This document shows positions 41,307 to 50,333 of a DNA stretch of 64,000 nucleotides, one piece after another. Every line of letters begins with the position of its first letter. The first letter of the stretch is position 1. The stretch covers positions 1 through 64,000 of the forward strand of contig JAVXNE010000005.1 of NCBI GenBank assembly GCA_036645935.1, in the 5' to 3' direction. The notes under the pieces are model-generated. The model was given only the letters and a program-made list of their open reading frames with translations, did not search any database and was not told the DNA's origin. Position numbers and translations under genes: made by a program. Source of the stretch: JAUNBN01 sp036645935. Lineage in GTDB: Bacteria; Bacillota; Clostridia; Oscillospirales; Ruminococcaceae.

Positions 41307-42551
41307 TTAGAATACATTTACACGTCCGAGCGTCTTTCCAACCTTGATATCCCGTCCCTGCACAATCATCTCGTCATAGAGTGACAGTATCTCGGGATCG
41401 GATGCCGAGGGCTCGCTGATTATGTAATCGTCTGTCTCGTAGATTTTATTCACGCTACGAAACTCTACGACATTGCCATATTTGATATAAACACCGAGTT
41501 TTCCGTTTTCCAGCCTCAGTGCCGTGCGGTCTATTTTAATACCGGTAAACGAGCTGAAATTCACGCGGGCGTTTTCAATGCGCAACTTGCACAGCGATGG
41601 ATTGAGATACCCGCATTCAAACACAATCGTCGAATGTCCACTCTTTGCGCCGTCGATAACTTTCACAACGGTCATTGGAATCTCGTTCACTAAAGCATAA
41701 TTAAAGTCGATTGACACGGTGTCTCCCTGAGCAAACCTCGTGGCTTCCTCGCCGGGTAACGATACCGCAAAATACCATTTATAGCCATAGACGACCTTGC
41801 AATCGCTCTCTCTGCGCGCCGGCGCCTCGGCGTCGAGCAACGCTTCCAGATCGGCAGCGTTTTGCTCGAGCACACCGCTCTTGTTGATGAGCGTTTCGTA
41901 GCCGTCGGTCGACGAGATGAAATATCCCTCGCTCGGAGTCGTCACTATACCGGTGGGCGTCACACCCGCCAACGCCGCAACACGTGCATCCGCCTGTGCT
42001 TTTCCCGCAGAGAGATCAACCGCAGTGCCAGCAGTTGCGGAAAAGCTCGCCATCTGTTCAATAAGGCGCAGCGCGGTTGCATTCGCGGTCGTGTAATCCT
42101 GCCGGGACAGGTCGGAGTTCAATGAAGACAACAGCCCGTATATCTGATTTTGAATGCTGTCAATGTTCGCACCGGAAGACCTCGCAGCTGCCGACGCTCC
42201 GTCTAAGCTCTTCGCCAGCGCCTGCTCTCGGGAGAGGATTATATCCCGCATGGCGTCGTCAGCGCTGCCAAATATCTCCGCGACCGATGCGCCGCTCGCG
42301 ACCTTGTCTCCGTCGTCTATGAGATATCCCAGCACAAGAGAGGGATCTGTCTCAATGACGGTCTCGTCGCGCACAACTATCCCGCGAGCCGAAATGCTGT
42401 CTGAAATAGTCGTGATCAGTGCGACCTCGGTTTTGTAGGACGGCGAGACAAACATGTAGACCTGATACGCGATGTAAAATAACAGAAAAACGCCGAGGAC
42501 GCCGAAAAGAATCCCGACAGTCCTCTTAGTCCTCATCGTTTTCTTTGTCAT
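41307..42551 (-). CDS. HlyD-like membrane-fusion/adaptor protein
   Basis: 414 aa. One N-terminal membrane helix (VGILFGVLGVFLLFYIAYQV) is followed by an extracytoplasmic part with barrel-like VLGYLIDDGDKVASGASVAE, a helical region, and a C-terminal beta domain (YKWYFAVSLPGEEATRFAQG). This is the layout of HlyD/membrane-fusion adaptors. No transporter partner is encoded nearby. Its position between hfq and sepF suggests a role at the envelope or in division, by inference. The start overlaps hfq; ATG 42551 and ATG 42536 are both possible and neither has a clear ribosome site. Confidence 0.75.
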   Translation of the reverse strand: MTKKTMRTKRTVGILFGVLGVFLLFYIAYQVYMFVSPSYKTEVALITTISDSISARGIVVRDETVIETDPSLVLGYLIDDGDKVASGASVAEIFGSADDAMRDIILSREQALAKSLDGASAAARSSGANIDSIQNQIYGLLSSLNSDLSRQDYTTANATALRLIEQMASFSATAGTAVDLSAGKAQADARVAALAGVTPTGIVTTPSEGYFISSTDGYETLINKSGVLEQNAADLEALLDAEAPARRESDCKVVYGYKWYFAVSLPGEEATRFAQGDTVSIDFNYALVNEIPMTVVKVIDGAKSGHSTIVFECGYLNPSLCKLRIENARVNFSSFTGIKIDRTALRLENGKLGVYIKYGNVVEFRSVNKIYETDDYIISEPSASDPEILSLYDEMIVQGRDIKVGKTLGRVNVF

Positions 42552-42789
42552 CTTCAATAGCTTCGCATTCCTTTTCGAGCAGCGGGATGGGTTTTGAGGG
42601 GATCACTGTTGAAATGGCGTGCTTGTAGACCAAGTTCTGACGACCCTCGCTGTCGAGCACAACGGTGAAATTATCAAAGCCTTTAACTACTCCGCGAAAC
42701 TGAAATCCATTGGTGAGGTATATGGTCACCTGGATTTTTTCCTTTCTCGCGGAATTAAGAAACACATCCTGAAGGTTAATGTTTTTCAT
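42526..42789 (-). CDS. hfq: RNA chaperone Hfq
   Basis: 87 aa. Sm1 includes FQFRGVVKGFDNFTVVLDSE and the Sm2 signature is YKHAISTVIPSKP, the hexamer's RNA-binding KH motif. Hfq binds small RNAs and A-rich mRNA segments. The C-terminus is a short acidic tail (ECEAIEDDKENDED). ATG 42789 follows GGGGAGG. It follows miaA by 33 bases, the conserved miaA-hfq order. Confidence 0.96.
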   Translation of the reverse strand: MKNINLQDVFLNSARKEKIQVTIYLTNGFQFRGVVKGFDNFTVVLDSEGRQNLVYKHAISTVIPSKPIPLLEKECEAIEDDKENDED

Positions 42790-42822
42790 GTGCAATTCCT
42801 CCCCTTTGATTGTCTGTATATA

Positions 42823-43773
42823 TTATAGGCGGTTTTGCCACCCATTTGCAACGATTAACGCAAGCTCTTCACAAGATTTATTGTCTATATCGAGAAACGT
42901 CGTTCCAGTCTCCCTGCGAAACCATGTCAGCTGGCGCTTCGCATACCGTCGCGTCGCCCTTTTCAGGTTTTCAACACAGCCTTCCATTGTTTCTGTTCCC
43001 TCGAAATAAGGAAACAATTCTTTATATCCAATTGCCTGCGCGGCTGTTTTGAACCGATCGCGGTTATTCCACACCATCTCCGCCTCACACGGCAACCCCT
43101 GTGCGAACATTGCGTCCACCCTATCGTTACAGCGGGCATAAAGTGCCTCTCTGTCGTTCGGCCACAGCACAAATTTAATCGCTACTCCAAAAGGTCCGCT
43201 CTCACGTGAGAGCTCAGTCTGCCGCGCAGTTGTCATACCTTTAGCGCGCAGCAGCTCGACGGCTCGCAGCAACCTTTTGACGTTGCGCACATCGATCTTC
43301 TCCGCAAGCAACGGGTCGGAACTCGCTATCTCCGCAAGCAACGGCTGCGCTCCCGCTCTGTCGTACTCCTCGCGCAGTTCCAGCCTCACTTGCTCATCCG
43401 CCTCGCCTCCGCAAAACTCCAGTCCGTCGCACAGCGCGTCAATGTATTGCCCTGTCCCTCCGCACACGATTGCCACAGCGCCGCGCGCGAGGACACCGCG
43501 CACTGCGCCGCGCGCGACATCTACGTATCTTCCGACACTGAAGCCCTCCGCAGGATCTGTTATTCCGTAGAGCAAATGCGGGACTTGCCCGCGCTCCCGC
43601 GCGCTCGGCGCGGCCGTTCCTATCTTGAGGCCGCGATATATCTGCATCGAGTCTCCACAGACTATCTCGCCGCCGAGCATCTGCGCCACACGAAGCGCAA
43701 GCGCTGATTTTCCGCATGCCGTCGGTCCGCAGATCACGAGATAGCGTTGTTTGTCGTCATTGTACTCTGCCAA
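42823..43773 (-). CDS. miaA: tRNA dimethylallyltransferase MiaA
   Basis: 316 aa. It adds the dimethylallyl group to A37 of tRNAs reading U-starting codons. The P-loop is GPTACGKSALALRVAQMLGG, followed by GDSMQIYRGLKIGT, the substrate-contacting aspartate region, and ATRRYAKRQLTWFRRE near the end. No ATG lies in frame near the P-loop. The best start is TTG 43773, inside the end of mutL, with AAAGG just upstream; this gives the family length. MiaB (48796-50163), which acts on its product, is in the same block. Confidence 0.93.
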   Translation of the reverse strand: MAEYNDDKQRYLVICGPTACGKSALALRVAQMLGGEIVCGDSMQIYRGLKIGTAAPSARERGQVPHLLYGITDPAEGFSVGRYVDVARGAVRGVLARGAVAIVCGGTGQYIDALCDGLEFCGGEADEQVRLELREEYDRAGAQPLLAEIASSDPLLAEKIDVRNVKRLLRAVELLRAKGMTTARQTELSRESGPFGVAIKFVLWPNDREALYARCNDRVDAMFAQGLPCEAEMVWNNRDRFKTAAQAIGYKELFPYFEGTETMEGCVENLKRATRRYAKRQLTWFRRETGTTFLDIDNKSCEELALIVANGWQNRL

Positions 43774-45757
43774 AGCGCCTTTCCAGCTCCTTTTCGGCGA
43801 ACGTGATAAATATCGGCCTTCCGTGCGGACAGTGCATGGGTATTTTTTGTGCGAGAACATCGCGCACAAGAGCAGTAAGTTCTTCGTTGGACGAACGGTG
43901 TCCAGCCTTGATTGCCGCGCGGCACGCGCAGGAATGCAGGAGCCATTCGCGTGCGGATGTCGTGAGCGGCCCCGCACCCGCAAGGCCAGCCGCAAGCTCG
44001 AGCACTGCGTCTGCCGCACATCCGATTGAAAGGTATGTCGGTATCTCGCGCACAGCAACCTCTCTCTCTCCGAATTCGTCGACGACGAACCCGACACAGT
44101 CAAGTTCGCTTCGGCTGTCCAACAGCAACTGTTTTTCCTCAACAGTGACGGCAACCACAACGGGCTCCGCCAGCAACTGCCTGTCAACTCCTGCGCCGTC
44201 GATTACCTCGCGCAGTTTTTCAAACAGCAGCCGCTCGTGTGCGGCATGCTTGTCGATAAGCACAAGCTCCCGGCCACACTGCGCGATAATGTAAACCTCA
44301 AGTACCTCGCCGATAACACGCAGCATTAAAGGCTGTTCGTCATCTTCCGTCGCGCTGTCAAACGCCTTTTCAAGTCGTGTCTGTGCGTGCGTCGTTTCAA
44401 CCTCGCGCTTGTTTTCGCAGCGGGTGTCATCTGCTCGTTCTGTGCATCTCACGTTGCTGTCGCGCTCGATATCGAGCAGATAGTCTCGAACACCCGATGC
44501 GCGGGTGACATAGTCGGTTGCTTTTTGAGCGACGGCGTATGTTTCTTTTTCTTTATTATTCTCAGTCAAAAACAGCTCATAAACGCTGTCGCTTTCAAAA
44601 AGCTTAGCCTTTTCGATTTCAGATTTTGCAAATTGCGGCTCGCATTCACCGGCGAGTTCTCCGGATTCAGAGAGAATGCGCCCTCTCTGCATTGACTTTA
44701 ATTGCTCTTCGGACATGCTGCCAAACTCCGCCGGTGCCGAGTTCTGAGACAGCGGTTCAAACTCGGATGCCGCCGCCTCGAGCGCGAGCCGCACCGCCGC
44801 GTAAACAGCCGAGGTCACCTCCCGCTCATTGCGGAAACGCACCTCAGTCTTTGCGGGGTGGACATTGACGTCGACGTCGCCGCACGGAAGCGAGACATTG
44901 ATTATAAACGCGGGATGCTTGCCCGACATCACGAGCGAACGGCATGCCTCTTCGGCGGCGGCCGCGATTCCCCGCGTTTTCACAAATCGCCCGTTAACGC
45001 AGATATATTGCAAACTTCTGCTCGCCCGCGCTCCGCGGGGACGGCTGATATAACCGCTGACAGACACCTTGGCGTCGTGCGGTTCAATCGCAACAAGGCT
45101 TTCTGCCGTCTCCCGTGGCAACACGCTGAACGCAGCAGAATAGAGCGAACCGTCACCGGGGCTGGAAAACGCAAGACGCCCGTCGCGAAGCAGCCTGAAC
45201 GCCGTCTCGGGATGTGTGAGCGCGAGCTGTTCGACGATTGACTGGACCGCGTTTCCCTCGTGCACGTCTTTTTTGAGAAATTTCATGCGCGCAGGGGTAT
45301 TGTAAAAAATATCAGCAACATACATTGAAGTGCCAAAAGGCGCACCGGCACTTTCAGGCTCACTCCCCTGCTCACCCGCTTCGAGCGAATAGCTCACGGC
45401 ATAGCTCTCGGTCTTTGAGCGCGACACAACACGGGTTTTGGACACCGAAGCTATCGCAGCGAGCGCCTCTCCTCGAAATCCGAGCGTCACAACCCCATCG
45501 AGATCGTCGGCATTTGAAATTTTGCTCGTCGCATGGCGTAAAAACGCCTTCTTGATATCATCAGCGGCAATGCCGCATCCGTCGTCGGTCACACGCATGA
45601 GCGCGAGGCCGTTGTTTTTCAGCTCTATTTCAATGTGCCGTGCTCCGGCGTCGAGCGAGTTTTCCACAAGCTCCTTAATCACCGACGCGGGGCGCTCGAC
45701 GACCTCACCCGCCGCGATGAGCTCGCACACGTTTTTGTCGAGCAGTTTAATTGGCAT
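43757..45757 (-). CDS. mutL: DNA mismatch repair protein MutL
   Basis: 666 aa. The N-terminal GHKL ATPase has ELVENSLDAGA, DDGCGI and TLGFRGEALAAIASVS. The C-terminal domain has DKHAAHERLLFE, a variant of the DQHAxxExxxxE metal site, together with ACRAAI and CPHGRP, indicating an endonuclease-type MutL that nicks DNA after MutS recognition. GGGAG precedes the ATG, which overlaps the mutS stop by 11 bases. The K in place of Q in the metal motif is a conservative variation seen directly. Confidence 0.96.
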   Translation of the reverse strand: MPIKLLDKNVCELIAAGEVVERPASVIKELVENSLDAGARHIEIELKNNGLALMRVTDDGCGIAADDIKKAFLRHATSKISNADDLDGVVTLGFRGEALAAIASVSKTRVVSRSKTESYAVSYSLEAGEQGSEPESAGAPFGTSMYVADIFYNTPARMKFLKKDVHEGNAVQSIVEQLALTHPETAFRLLRDGRLAFSSPGDGSLYSAAFSVLPRETAESLVAIEPHDAKVSVSGYISRPRGARASRSLQYICVNGRFVKTRGIAAAAEEACRSLVMSGKHPAFIINVSLPCGDVDVNVHPAKTEVRFRNEREVTSAVYAAVRLALEAAASEFEPLSQNSAPAEFGSMSEEQLKSMQRGRILSESGELAGECEPQFAKSEIEKAKLFESDSVYELFLTENNKEKETYAVAQKATDYVTRASGVRDYLLDIERDSNVRCTERADDTRCENKREVETTHAQTRLEKAFDSATEDDEQPLMLRVIGEVLEVYIIAQCGRELVLIDKHAAHERLLFEKLREVIDGAGVDRQLLAEPVVVAVTVEEKQLLLDSRSELDCVGFVVDEFGEREVAVREIPTYLSIGCAADAVLELAAGLAGAGPLTTSAREWLLHSCACRAAIKAGHRSSNEELTALVRDVLAQKIPMHCPHGRPIFITFAEKELERRFGRVQ

Positions 45758-48347
45758 CAGCGCTCTCCCTCTCGTCCGCGAGCTTTTTAAGCTCGTTCAG
45801 CTCACACATTGCCTCGATTGGCGTCAGGCACTCAACGGAAAGCTCTCGCAGTGTGCGGGTTATCCGATCGCTTGCTTTGTCGCAAGGAGTCACCGTAGCA
45901 ACGCGAGCACTCGGAGATTTTTCTTCAAGCGAATACAGCACCTCTTTTGCACGCTCGATGACACCCTCGGGAAGTCCCGCGAGCTTGGCAACCTCAATGC
46001 CGTAGCTCTCGTCAGCGGCGCCCTCAATTATCCTGCGCAAAAACGTTATGTCATCGCCGCGCTTTTTAACGGCAATATTGTAGTTGTGAATCTTCGAAAA
46101 CTCGCCCGCAAGATCGGTGAGCTCGTGGTAGTGAGTGGCGAACAACGTCTTAGCGTGCGTGTTGTTCACAATGTGCTCGACGACAGCCCGAGCAAGGCTC
46201 ATGCCGTCAAAAGTGGAGGTTCCCCTGCCTATCTCATCGAGTATTACGAGGCTGCGTTCACTCGCGCTAGCGAGGATTTCGGACACCTCTTTCATCTCAA
46301 CCATAAAGGTTGAATCCCCGCCAAAGAGATCGTCCGTCGCCCCGACGCGCGTGAACAGTGCGTCCACAACACCTATCTTTGCGGCGGCGGCGGGCACAAA
46401 CGAGCCCGTCTGCGCGAGCAACACGATAAGTGCCGTCTGGCGCATATATGTGGATTTGCCGGCCATGTTCGGTCCCGTTATAATCGCGACCAAACGTTCG
46501 GGATCAAGGCGCGTGTCATTGGGCACAAAAAGGTCGTCGGTCACCCGTTCGACGACGGGGTGTCGCCCGTTTTCGATGACAACGGCATCGCCGTCATCCA
46601 CCTCGGGGCGGCAGTAGCCACAGTCGCGCGCGAGAAAGGCGTTGGAGCAGAGCGTGTCGATGTACGCCACCGCGCTCGACGTCCTCTGCACCCGGTTGAC
46701 AGCGCTCTCGATATAGCGCAGCAGCTCGTCGTACAGCCGCCTCTCTAGCACATCGAGCCGCTCTCGCGCGCCGAGAATGCGCGTCTCCAGCTCTTTGAGT
46801 TCTTCGGTTATGTATCGCTCGCCCGTCGTCAGCGTCTGTTTGCGAATAAAGTTATCCGGAACTCGCTCGGCGCTCTGTCTCGATATTTCAATATAATAGC
46901 CGAAAACGCGGTTGTATCCGACCTTGAGATTCTTGATTCCTGTCTTCTCACGAAGCCCGATCTCCATTCGTGAAAGAAAAGCCTTGTTGTTTGATTGCAG
47001 CTCTCGCAGTTCGTCCGCCTCGGCCGAAAATCCCGGACGTATGTATCCGCCGTCCTTAAGCAGGGCGGGTGGCTCGTCGACAAGGGTCTCACATATCCTT
47101 TTGTGCAGATCATCGAGCGTGTCGATCGATTCGCGAAGCTCGCGTGCAAGAGAGGAATTGAGCGGTGCACATAGCTCTTTAATTTGTGCGATTCCACAAC
47201 ACGCGGCCGCAAACGCGACCAGCTCGCGCGGCAAGCAACTTCGATAGAGCACACGTGTCACAATGCGCTCGACATCAAAAACACCGCCCAGCGACTCGCG
47301 CAGTTTGGCGAGCAGGACCGTGTCATTGTACAGCTCATCGACAGCGTCGAGTCTGCGATTTATCTGCTGGAAATCCACGAGTGGTTTCTCGATAAAAGAC
47401 CGCAACATCCTGCGCCCCATTGCGGTTTTCGTGCGGTCTATAACCCACAGCAGACTGCCGCGCAGCTCTCCCGTTCTCATCGAAGACACGAGTTCAAGAT
47501 TGCGCCGCGCCGACGCGGGGATATTCATGTACTGGGCGCTCGTGTAGGTCTCAAGCTTCACAAGCCTTGCAGCGCCGCGAAACTGGGTGTCGCACAGGTA
47601 TTTAGTCAGAGCGCCGAGCGCTTTAACCGCACAGCCGCGTGAAAAGCGGATAAGGCTGTCACACTGCTCAGCTCCGAACTGCTCAATCGCCGCACCCTTT
47701 GCGGAATCGAACTCGAAATTCGCGTCGTACAAAAGGTATGGCGTGACACCGAGTGTCTTGCGGGCAAAATCCTTGACCGCACGTTCGTTGTTTGCGAAGG
47801 CATTGCAAACAATTTCCGACGGTGCAAAGCGCGCGAGTTCTGCCGTCACCCCGGAGATTGTGTGCGGCGTTTCAGTCAAGTGCGCCTGTCCCGTTGTTAT
47901 GTCGGCAAAGCAGAGCCCGAATCCGTTTTTGTCGCCGTAGATGCAGCAGATATAGTTGTTTGTGCCCTCGCTTAGCATGCACTCATCTGTCACTGTTCCC
48001 GGTGTCACCACACGCACTATCTCGCGCTTGACTATGCCCTTGGCGAGCGCCGGATCCTCCATTTGGTCGCAGATTGCGACGCGGTATCCCTTTGCTATCA
48101 GTTTGGCAACATATCCCTCGCTGCTGTGATGCGGCACACCGCACATTGGGGCGCGCTCATCAAGCCCGCAGTCTCTCCCCGTGAGCACAAGCTCGAGCTC
48201 TCGAGATGCGACTAAGGCGTCATCAAAAAAAAGCTCGTAAAAATCCCCGAGCCGATAGAGCAGCAGCTCGTCCATATGCTGCCGCTTTATTTCGCAGTAT
48301 TGTCTCATCATGGGAGACAGTTTAATTGTGTTGTTGGGCAGAGGCAT
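45747..48347 (-). CDS. mutS: DNA mismatch repair protein MutS
   Basis: 866 aa. The mismatch-reading Phe-x-Glu is in LGDFYELFFDDA near the N-terminus. The C-terminal ATPase has Walker A TGPNMAGKSTYMRQ and Walker B VILDEIGRGTSTFDG. It recognises mispairs and recruits MutL. ATG 48347 follows GGAGGG; a longer frame upstream has no site. It lies between the YlbF-family gene and mutL. Confidence 0.97.
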   Translation of the reverse strand: MPLPNNTIKLSPMMRQYCEIKRQHMDELLLYRLGDFYELFFDDALVASRELELVLTGRDCGLDERAPMCGVPHHSSEGYVAKLIAKGYRVAICDQMEDPALAKGIVKREIVRVVTPGTVTDECMLSEGTNNYICCIYGDKNGFGLCFADITTGQAHLTETPHTISGVTAELARFAPSEIVCNAFANNERAVKDFARKTLGVTPYLLYDANFEFDSAKGAAIEQFGAEQCDSLIRFSRGCAVKALGALTKYLCDTQFRGAARLVKLETYTSAQYMNIPASARRNLELVSSMRTGELRGSLLWVIDRTKTAMGRRMLRSFIEKPLVDFQQINRRLDAVDELYNDTVLLAKLRESLGGVFDVERIVTRVLYRSCLPRELVAFAAACCGIAQIKELCAPLNSSLARELRESIDTLDDLHKRICETLVDEPPALLKDGGYIRPGFSAEADELRELQSNNKAFLSRMEIGLREKTGIKNLKVGYNRVFGYYIEISRQSAERVPDNFIRKQTLTTGERYITEELKELETRILGARERLDVLERRLYDELLRYIESAVNRVQRTSSAVAYIDTLCSNAFLARDCGYCRPEVDDGDAVVIENGRHPVVERVTDDLFVPNDTRLDPERLVAIITGPNMAGKSTYMRQTALIVLLAQTGSFVPAAAAKIGVVDALFTRVGATDDLFGGDSTFMVEMKEVSEILASASERSLVILDEIGRGTSTFDGMSLARAVVEHIVNNTHAKTLFATHYHELTDLAGEFSKIHNYNIAVKKRGDDITFLRRIIEGAADESYGIEVAKLAGLPEGVIERAKEVLYSLEEKSPSARVATVTPCDKASDRITRTLRELSVECLTPIEAMCELNELKKLADERESADAN

Positions 48348-48373
48348 ACTCGCCCTCCATATATTCTTTAAGC

Positions 48374-48793
48374 TTAACCGCAGCCCCCGCAGCTCTCGCA
48401 GCTTCCGGAACACGCCTCTGTTGGCTCCTCAACCGCATCCGGGTCTTCGCCGTTTATCGCGCTTGCAATGATCGCGGTGACAAAGTTGAACAGCGCGTCG
48501 GTTTCATGCTTTGCCTGTGCGTATTTCTGCATCCCCTCAAAAAGTGCTATATCCGAATACGCGTCCTGCATATCGGCGTTGAACCGCATTATCTTATCCT
48601 TGTCGCTGTCGTCCTTTGAAAGTTCGCCATTGAGGTTGAGCTTTGCGAGATTAAATCTGCCGATGGCGTCCTGAAGCGCACTGTTTGCGTCGTTCTCCTC
48701 ACGGGCGCTCCTTAGCGCGACGCACCGCTCGTCCATTTGTATAGCGCGTCCGAGAGCCCTCGTCATTCCGATAATCTTGTCGTCTTTTTCCAT
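48374..48793 (-). CDS. YlbF/YmcA-family regulator with Cys-rich tail
   Basis: 139 aa. The helical core (GRAIQMDERCVALRSAREEN, ALQDAIGRFNLAKLNLNGEL, MQKYAQAKHETDALFNFVTA) is the YlbF/YmcA family; in Bacillus subtilis these form the RicAFT complex that affects RNase Y and can bind Fe-S clusters. The C-terminus ends CSGSCESCGGCG, a plausible cluster or metal ligand set. AAAGG precedes ATG 48793. It sits two bases after the miaB stop and upstream of mutS. Confidence 0.9.
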   Translation of the reverse strand: MEKDDKIIGMTRALGRAIQMDERCVALRSAREENDANSALQDAIGRFNLAKLNLNGELSKDDSDKDKIMRFNADMQDAYSDIALFEGMQKYAQAKHETDALFNFVTAIIASAINGEDPDAVEEPTEACSGSCESCGGCG

Positions 48794-48795
48794 TT

Positions 48796-50163
48796 TCACA
48801 GTACCTTTCCGTATAGTCTTTTTTTCGTCCTGCTCACTATTTCTATGTTGCAAAATTGGCCGATCGGACATTCACCATCTATTGTGACCGCGCTGTTGTC
48901 TGCAAGCCGTCCCTCACGCGCATCTGCCGCGATATCCCCGACGACAAGCACCCGCCGAGAGGTGCCAACCAGTGCCTCTTCCCGTCTTTCCGATATTTCG
49001 TCCTGCACTTCAATCAGCTCGGAAAGCCGTTCCGCTTTCACGGCATGTGAAGTATTGTCCGGCATCGCTGCCGCAGGCGTTCCCTCACGTTTTGAATAGA
49101 TGAAAGTGAACAGCGATGCAAAGCGCACCTCACGCACAAGCGCAAGCGTCGCGTCAAAGTCCTCGCGAGTCTCGCCCGGAAATCCCACTATAATATCGCT
49201 TGAAAATGTGATTTGCGGAACTGCACGCCGAGCGTAGTCAATCAGTTCGAGATAATCCCCCGAGGTGTAGCGGCGGTTCATTCGCCGCAGAATTTCGTCC
49301 GAGCCTGACTGCACGGGGAGGTGGATGTGCGGCGCGAGCTTGGGAAATTCCGCCATAGTGTCAAACAGCTCGTGTGTTGCGTCCTTTGGGTGGCTTGTCA
49401 TGAAACGCAGTGTAAAGTCCCCGCTAAGTTTTGCAAGTTCTCTCAGCAGCGAAGAAAAGCTCTCCCCGCTCTGCAGTCCCTTACCATACGAATTCACATT
49501 CTGTCCGAGCAACATTATATCGCGATAGCCCTCCGCTATCGCGCGCTCGGCTTCCGCCTTGATATATTCCGGCTCGCGTGAGCGCTCACGCCCGCGCACG
49601 AGCGGCACGACGCAGTAGGTGCAGAAATTGTCGCAGCCGTACATTATCGGAACGTAAGCGCGAAACCCTCCGTCCCTTTTAACGGGAAGACCCTCACGCA
49701 CCGCGAACTCGCTGCACACTATCTCAACTACCCCGCCGCCGCGCTCAATCGCACGCACGAGCAGCGACGGCAACTTATACATCTCGTTGGTGTTGAATAT
49801 AACGTCGACGTAGGGGTAGCTTTCCCTCAATTTCTTTGCTATATGCGGTTGCTGCACCATACAGCCGCCCACCGCGATGATCAGTTTTTTGTTTCTTTCC
49901 TTGAGAATCTTAAGCCGACCGACATTGCCGAAAACACGATCCTCGGCGTGCTCGCGAACCGCGCATGTGTTAAAAATAACTATATCGGCAGCCTCAGGAC
50001 TGTCTGCGATTGCGCAGCCGAGCGCGCACAGCATTCCTGATATCTCCTCGCTGTCACGCACATTTTGCTGGCAGCCGAAGGTGCGCATGAACACTCTCGG
50101 CTCGTGGCCGTAAAAGTCCCGGAGTCGCTCAGCTGTCACATTTTTCTGCGGATCTTCAACCAT
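48796..50163 (-). CDS. miaB: tRNA-2-methylthio-N6-dimethylallyladenosine synthase MiaB
   Basis: 455 aa. It is a radical SAM methylthiotransferase that converts i6A37 to ms2i6A37. The N-terminal UPF0004 domain has RTFGCQQNVRDSEE, CALGC and VGGCMVQQ (three cluster cysteines). The radical SAM motif is YGCDNFCTYCVVPLVRGRER. A TRAM domain is at the end (ISERREEALVGTSRRVLVVG onward). ATG 50163 follows GGGAG. It has its own promoter at 50265-50293. Confidence 0.96.
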   Translation of the reverse strand: MVEDPQKNVTAERLRDFYGHEPRVFMRTFGCQQNVRDSEEISGMLCALGCAIADSPEAADIVIFNTCAVREHAEDRVFGNVGRLKILKERNKKLIIAVGGCMVQQPHIAKKLRESYPYVDVIFNTNEMYKLPSLLVRAIERGGGVVEIVCSEFAVREGLPVKRDGGFRAYVPIMYGCDNFCTYCVVPLVRGRERSREPEYIKAEAERAIAEGYRDIMLLGQNVNSYGKGLQSGESFSSLLRELAKLSGDFTLRFMTSHPKDATHELFDTMAEFPKLAPHIHLPVQSGSDEILRRMNRRYTSGDYLELIDYARRAVPQITFSSDIIVGFPGETREDFDATLALVREVRFASLFTFIYSKREGTPAAAMPDNTSHAVKAERLSELIEVQDEISERREEALVGTSRRVLVVGDIAADAREGRLADNSAVTIDGECPIGQFCNIEIVSRTKKRLYGKVL

Positions 50164-50264
50164 CAAGTGCTCCCGTTTTTGGAATTTTAAAATCATCAGT
50201 TCCATTCGATCAAGCTGCGTTTGCCCTGCGGTTATCAATCGACAGGCAAAGCATTTACGCTTTC

Positions 50265-50293
50265 ATTATACCATATGTCGCACTGTCGTTCAA
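50265..50293 (-). promoter_or_regulatory. Promoter upstream of miaB
   Basis: On the minus strand TTGAAC (50288-50293), 17 bases, TATAAT (50265-50270). Good match; it separates transcription of the miaB-mutSL block from uvrA. Confidence 0.65.
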
Positions 50294-50333
50294 ACACATA
50301 TGTCTATAATGTGGATATGCCACACTGCGCATT

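Noticed and set aside
43439..43760. Out-of-frame ATG at the mutL stop, reading through miaA
   Set aside because: Product is arginine-rich and without motifs; the miaA frame carries the P-loop and family sequence.
50288..50299. Possible LexA box at the miaB promoter
   Set aside because: Only a GAAC half-site is present; the second GTTC at the right spacing is missing.
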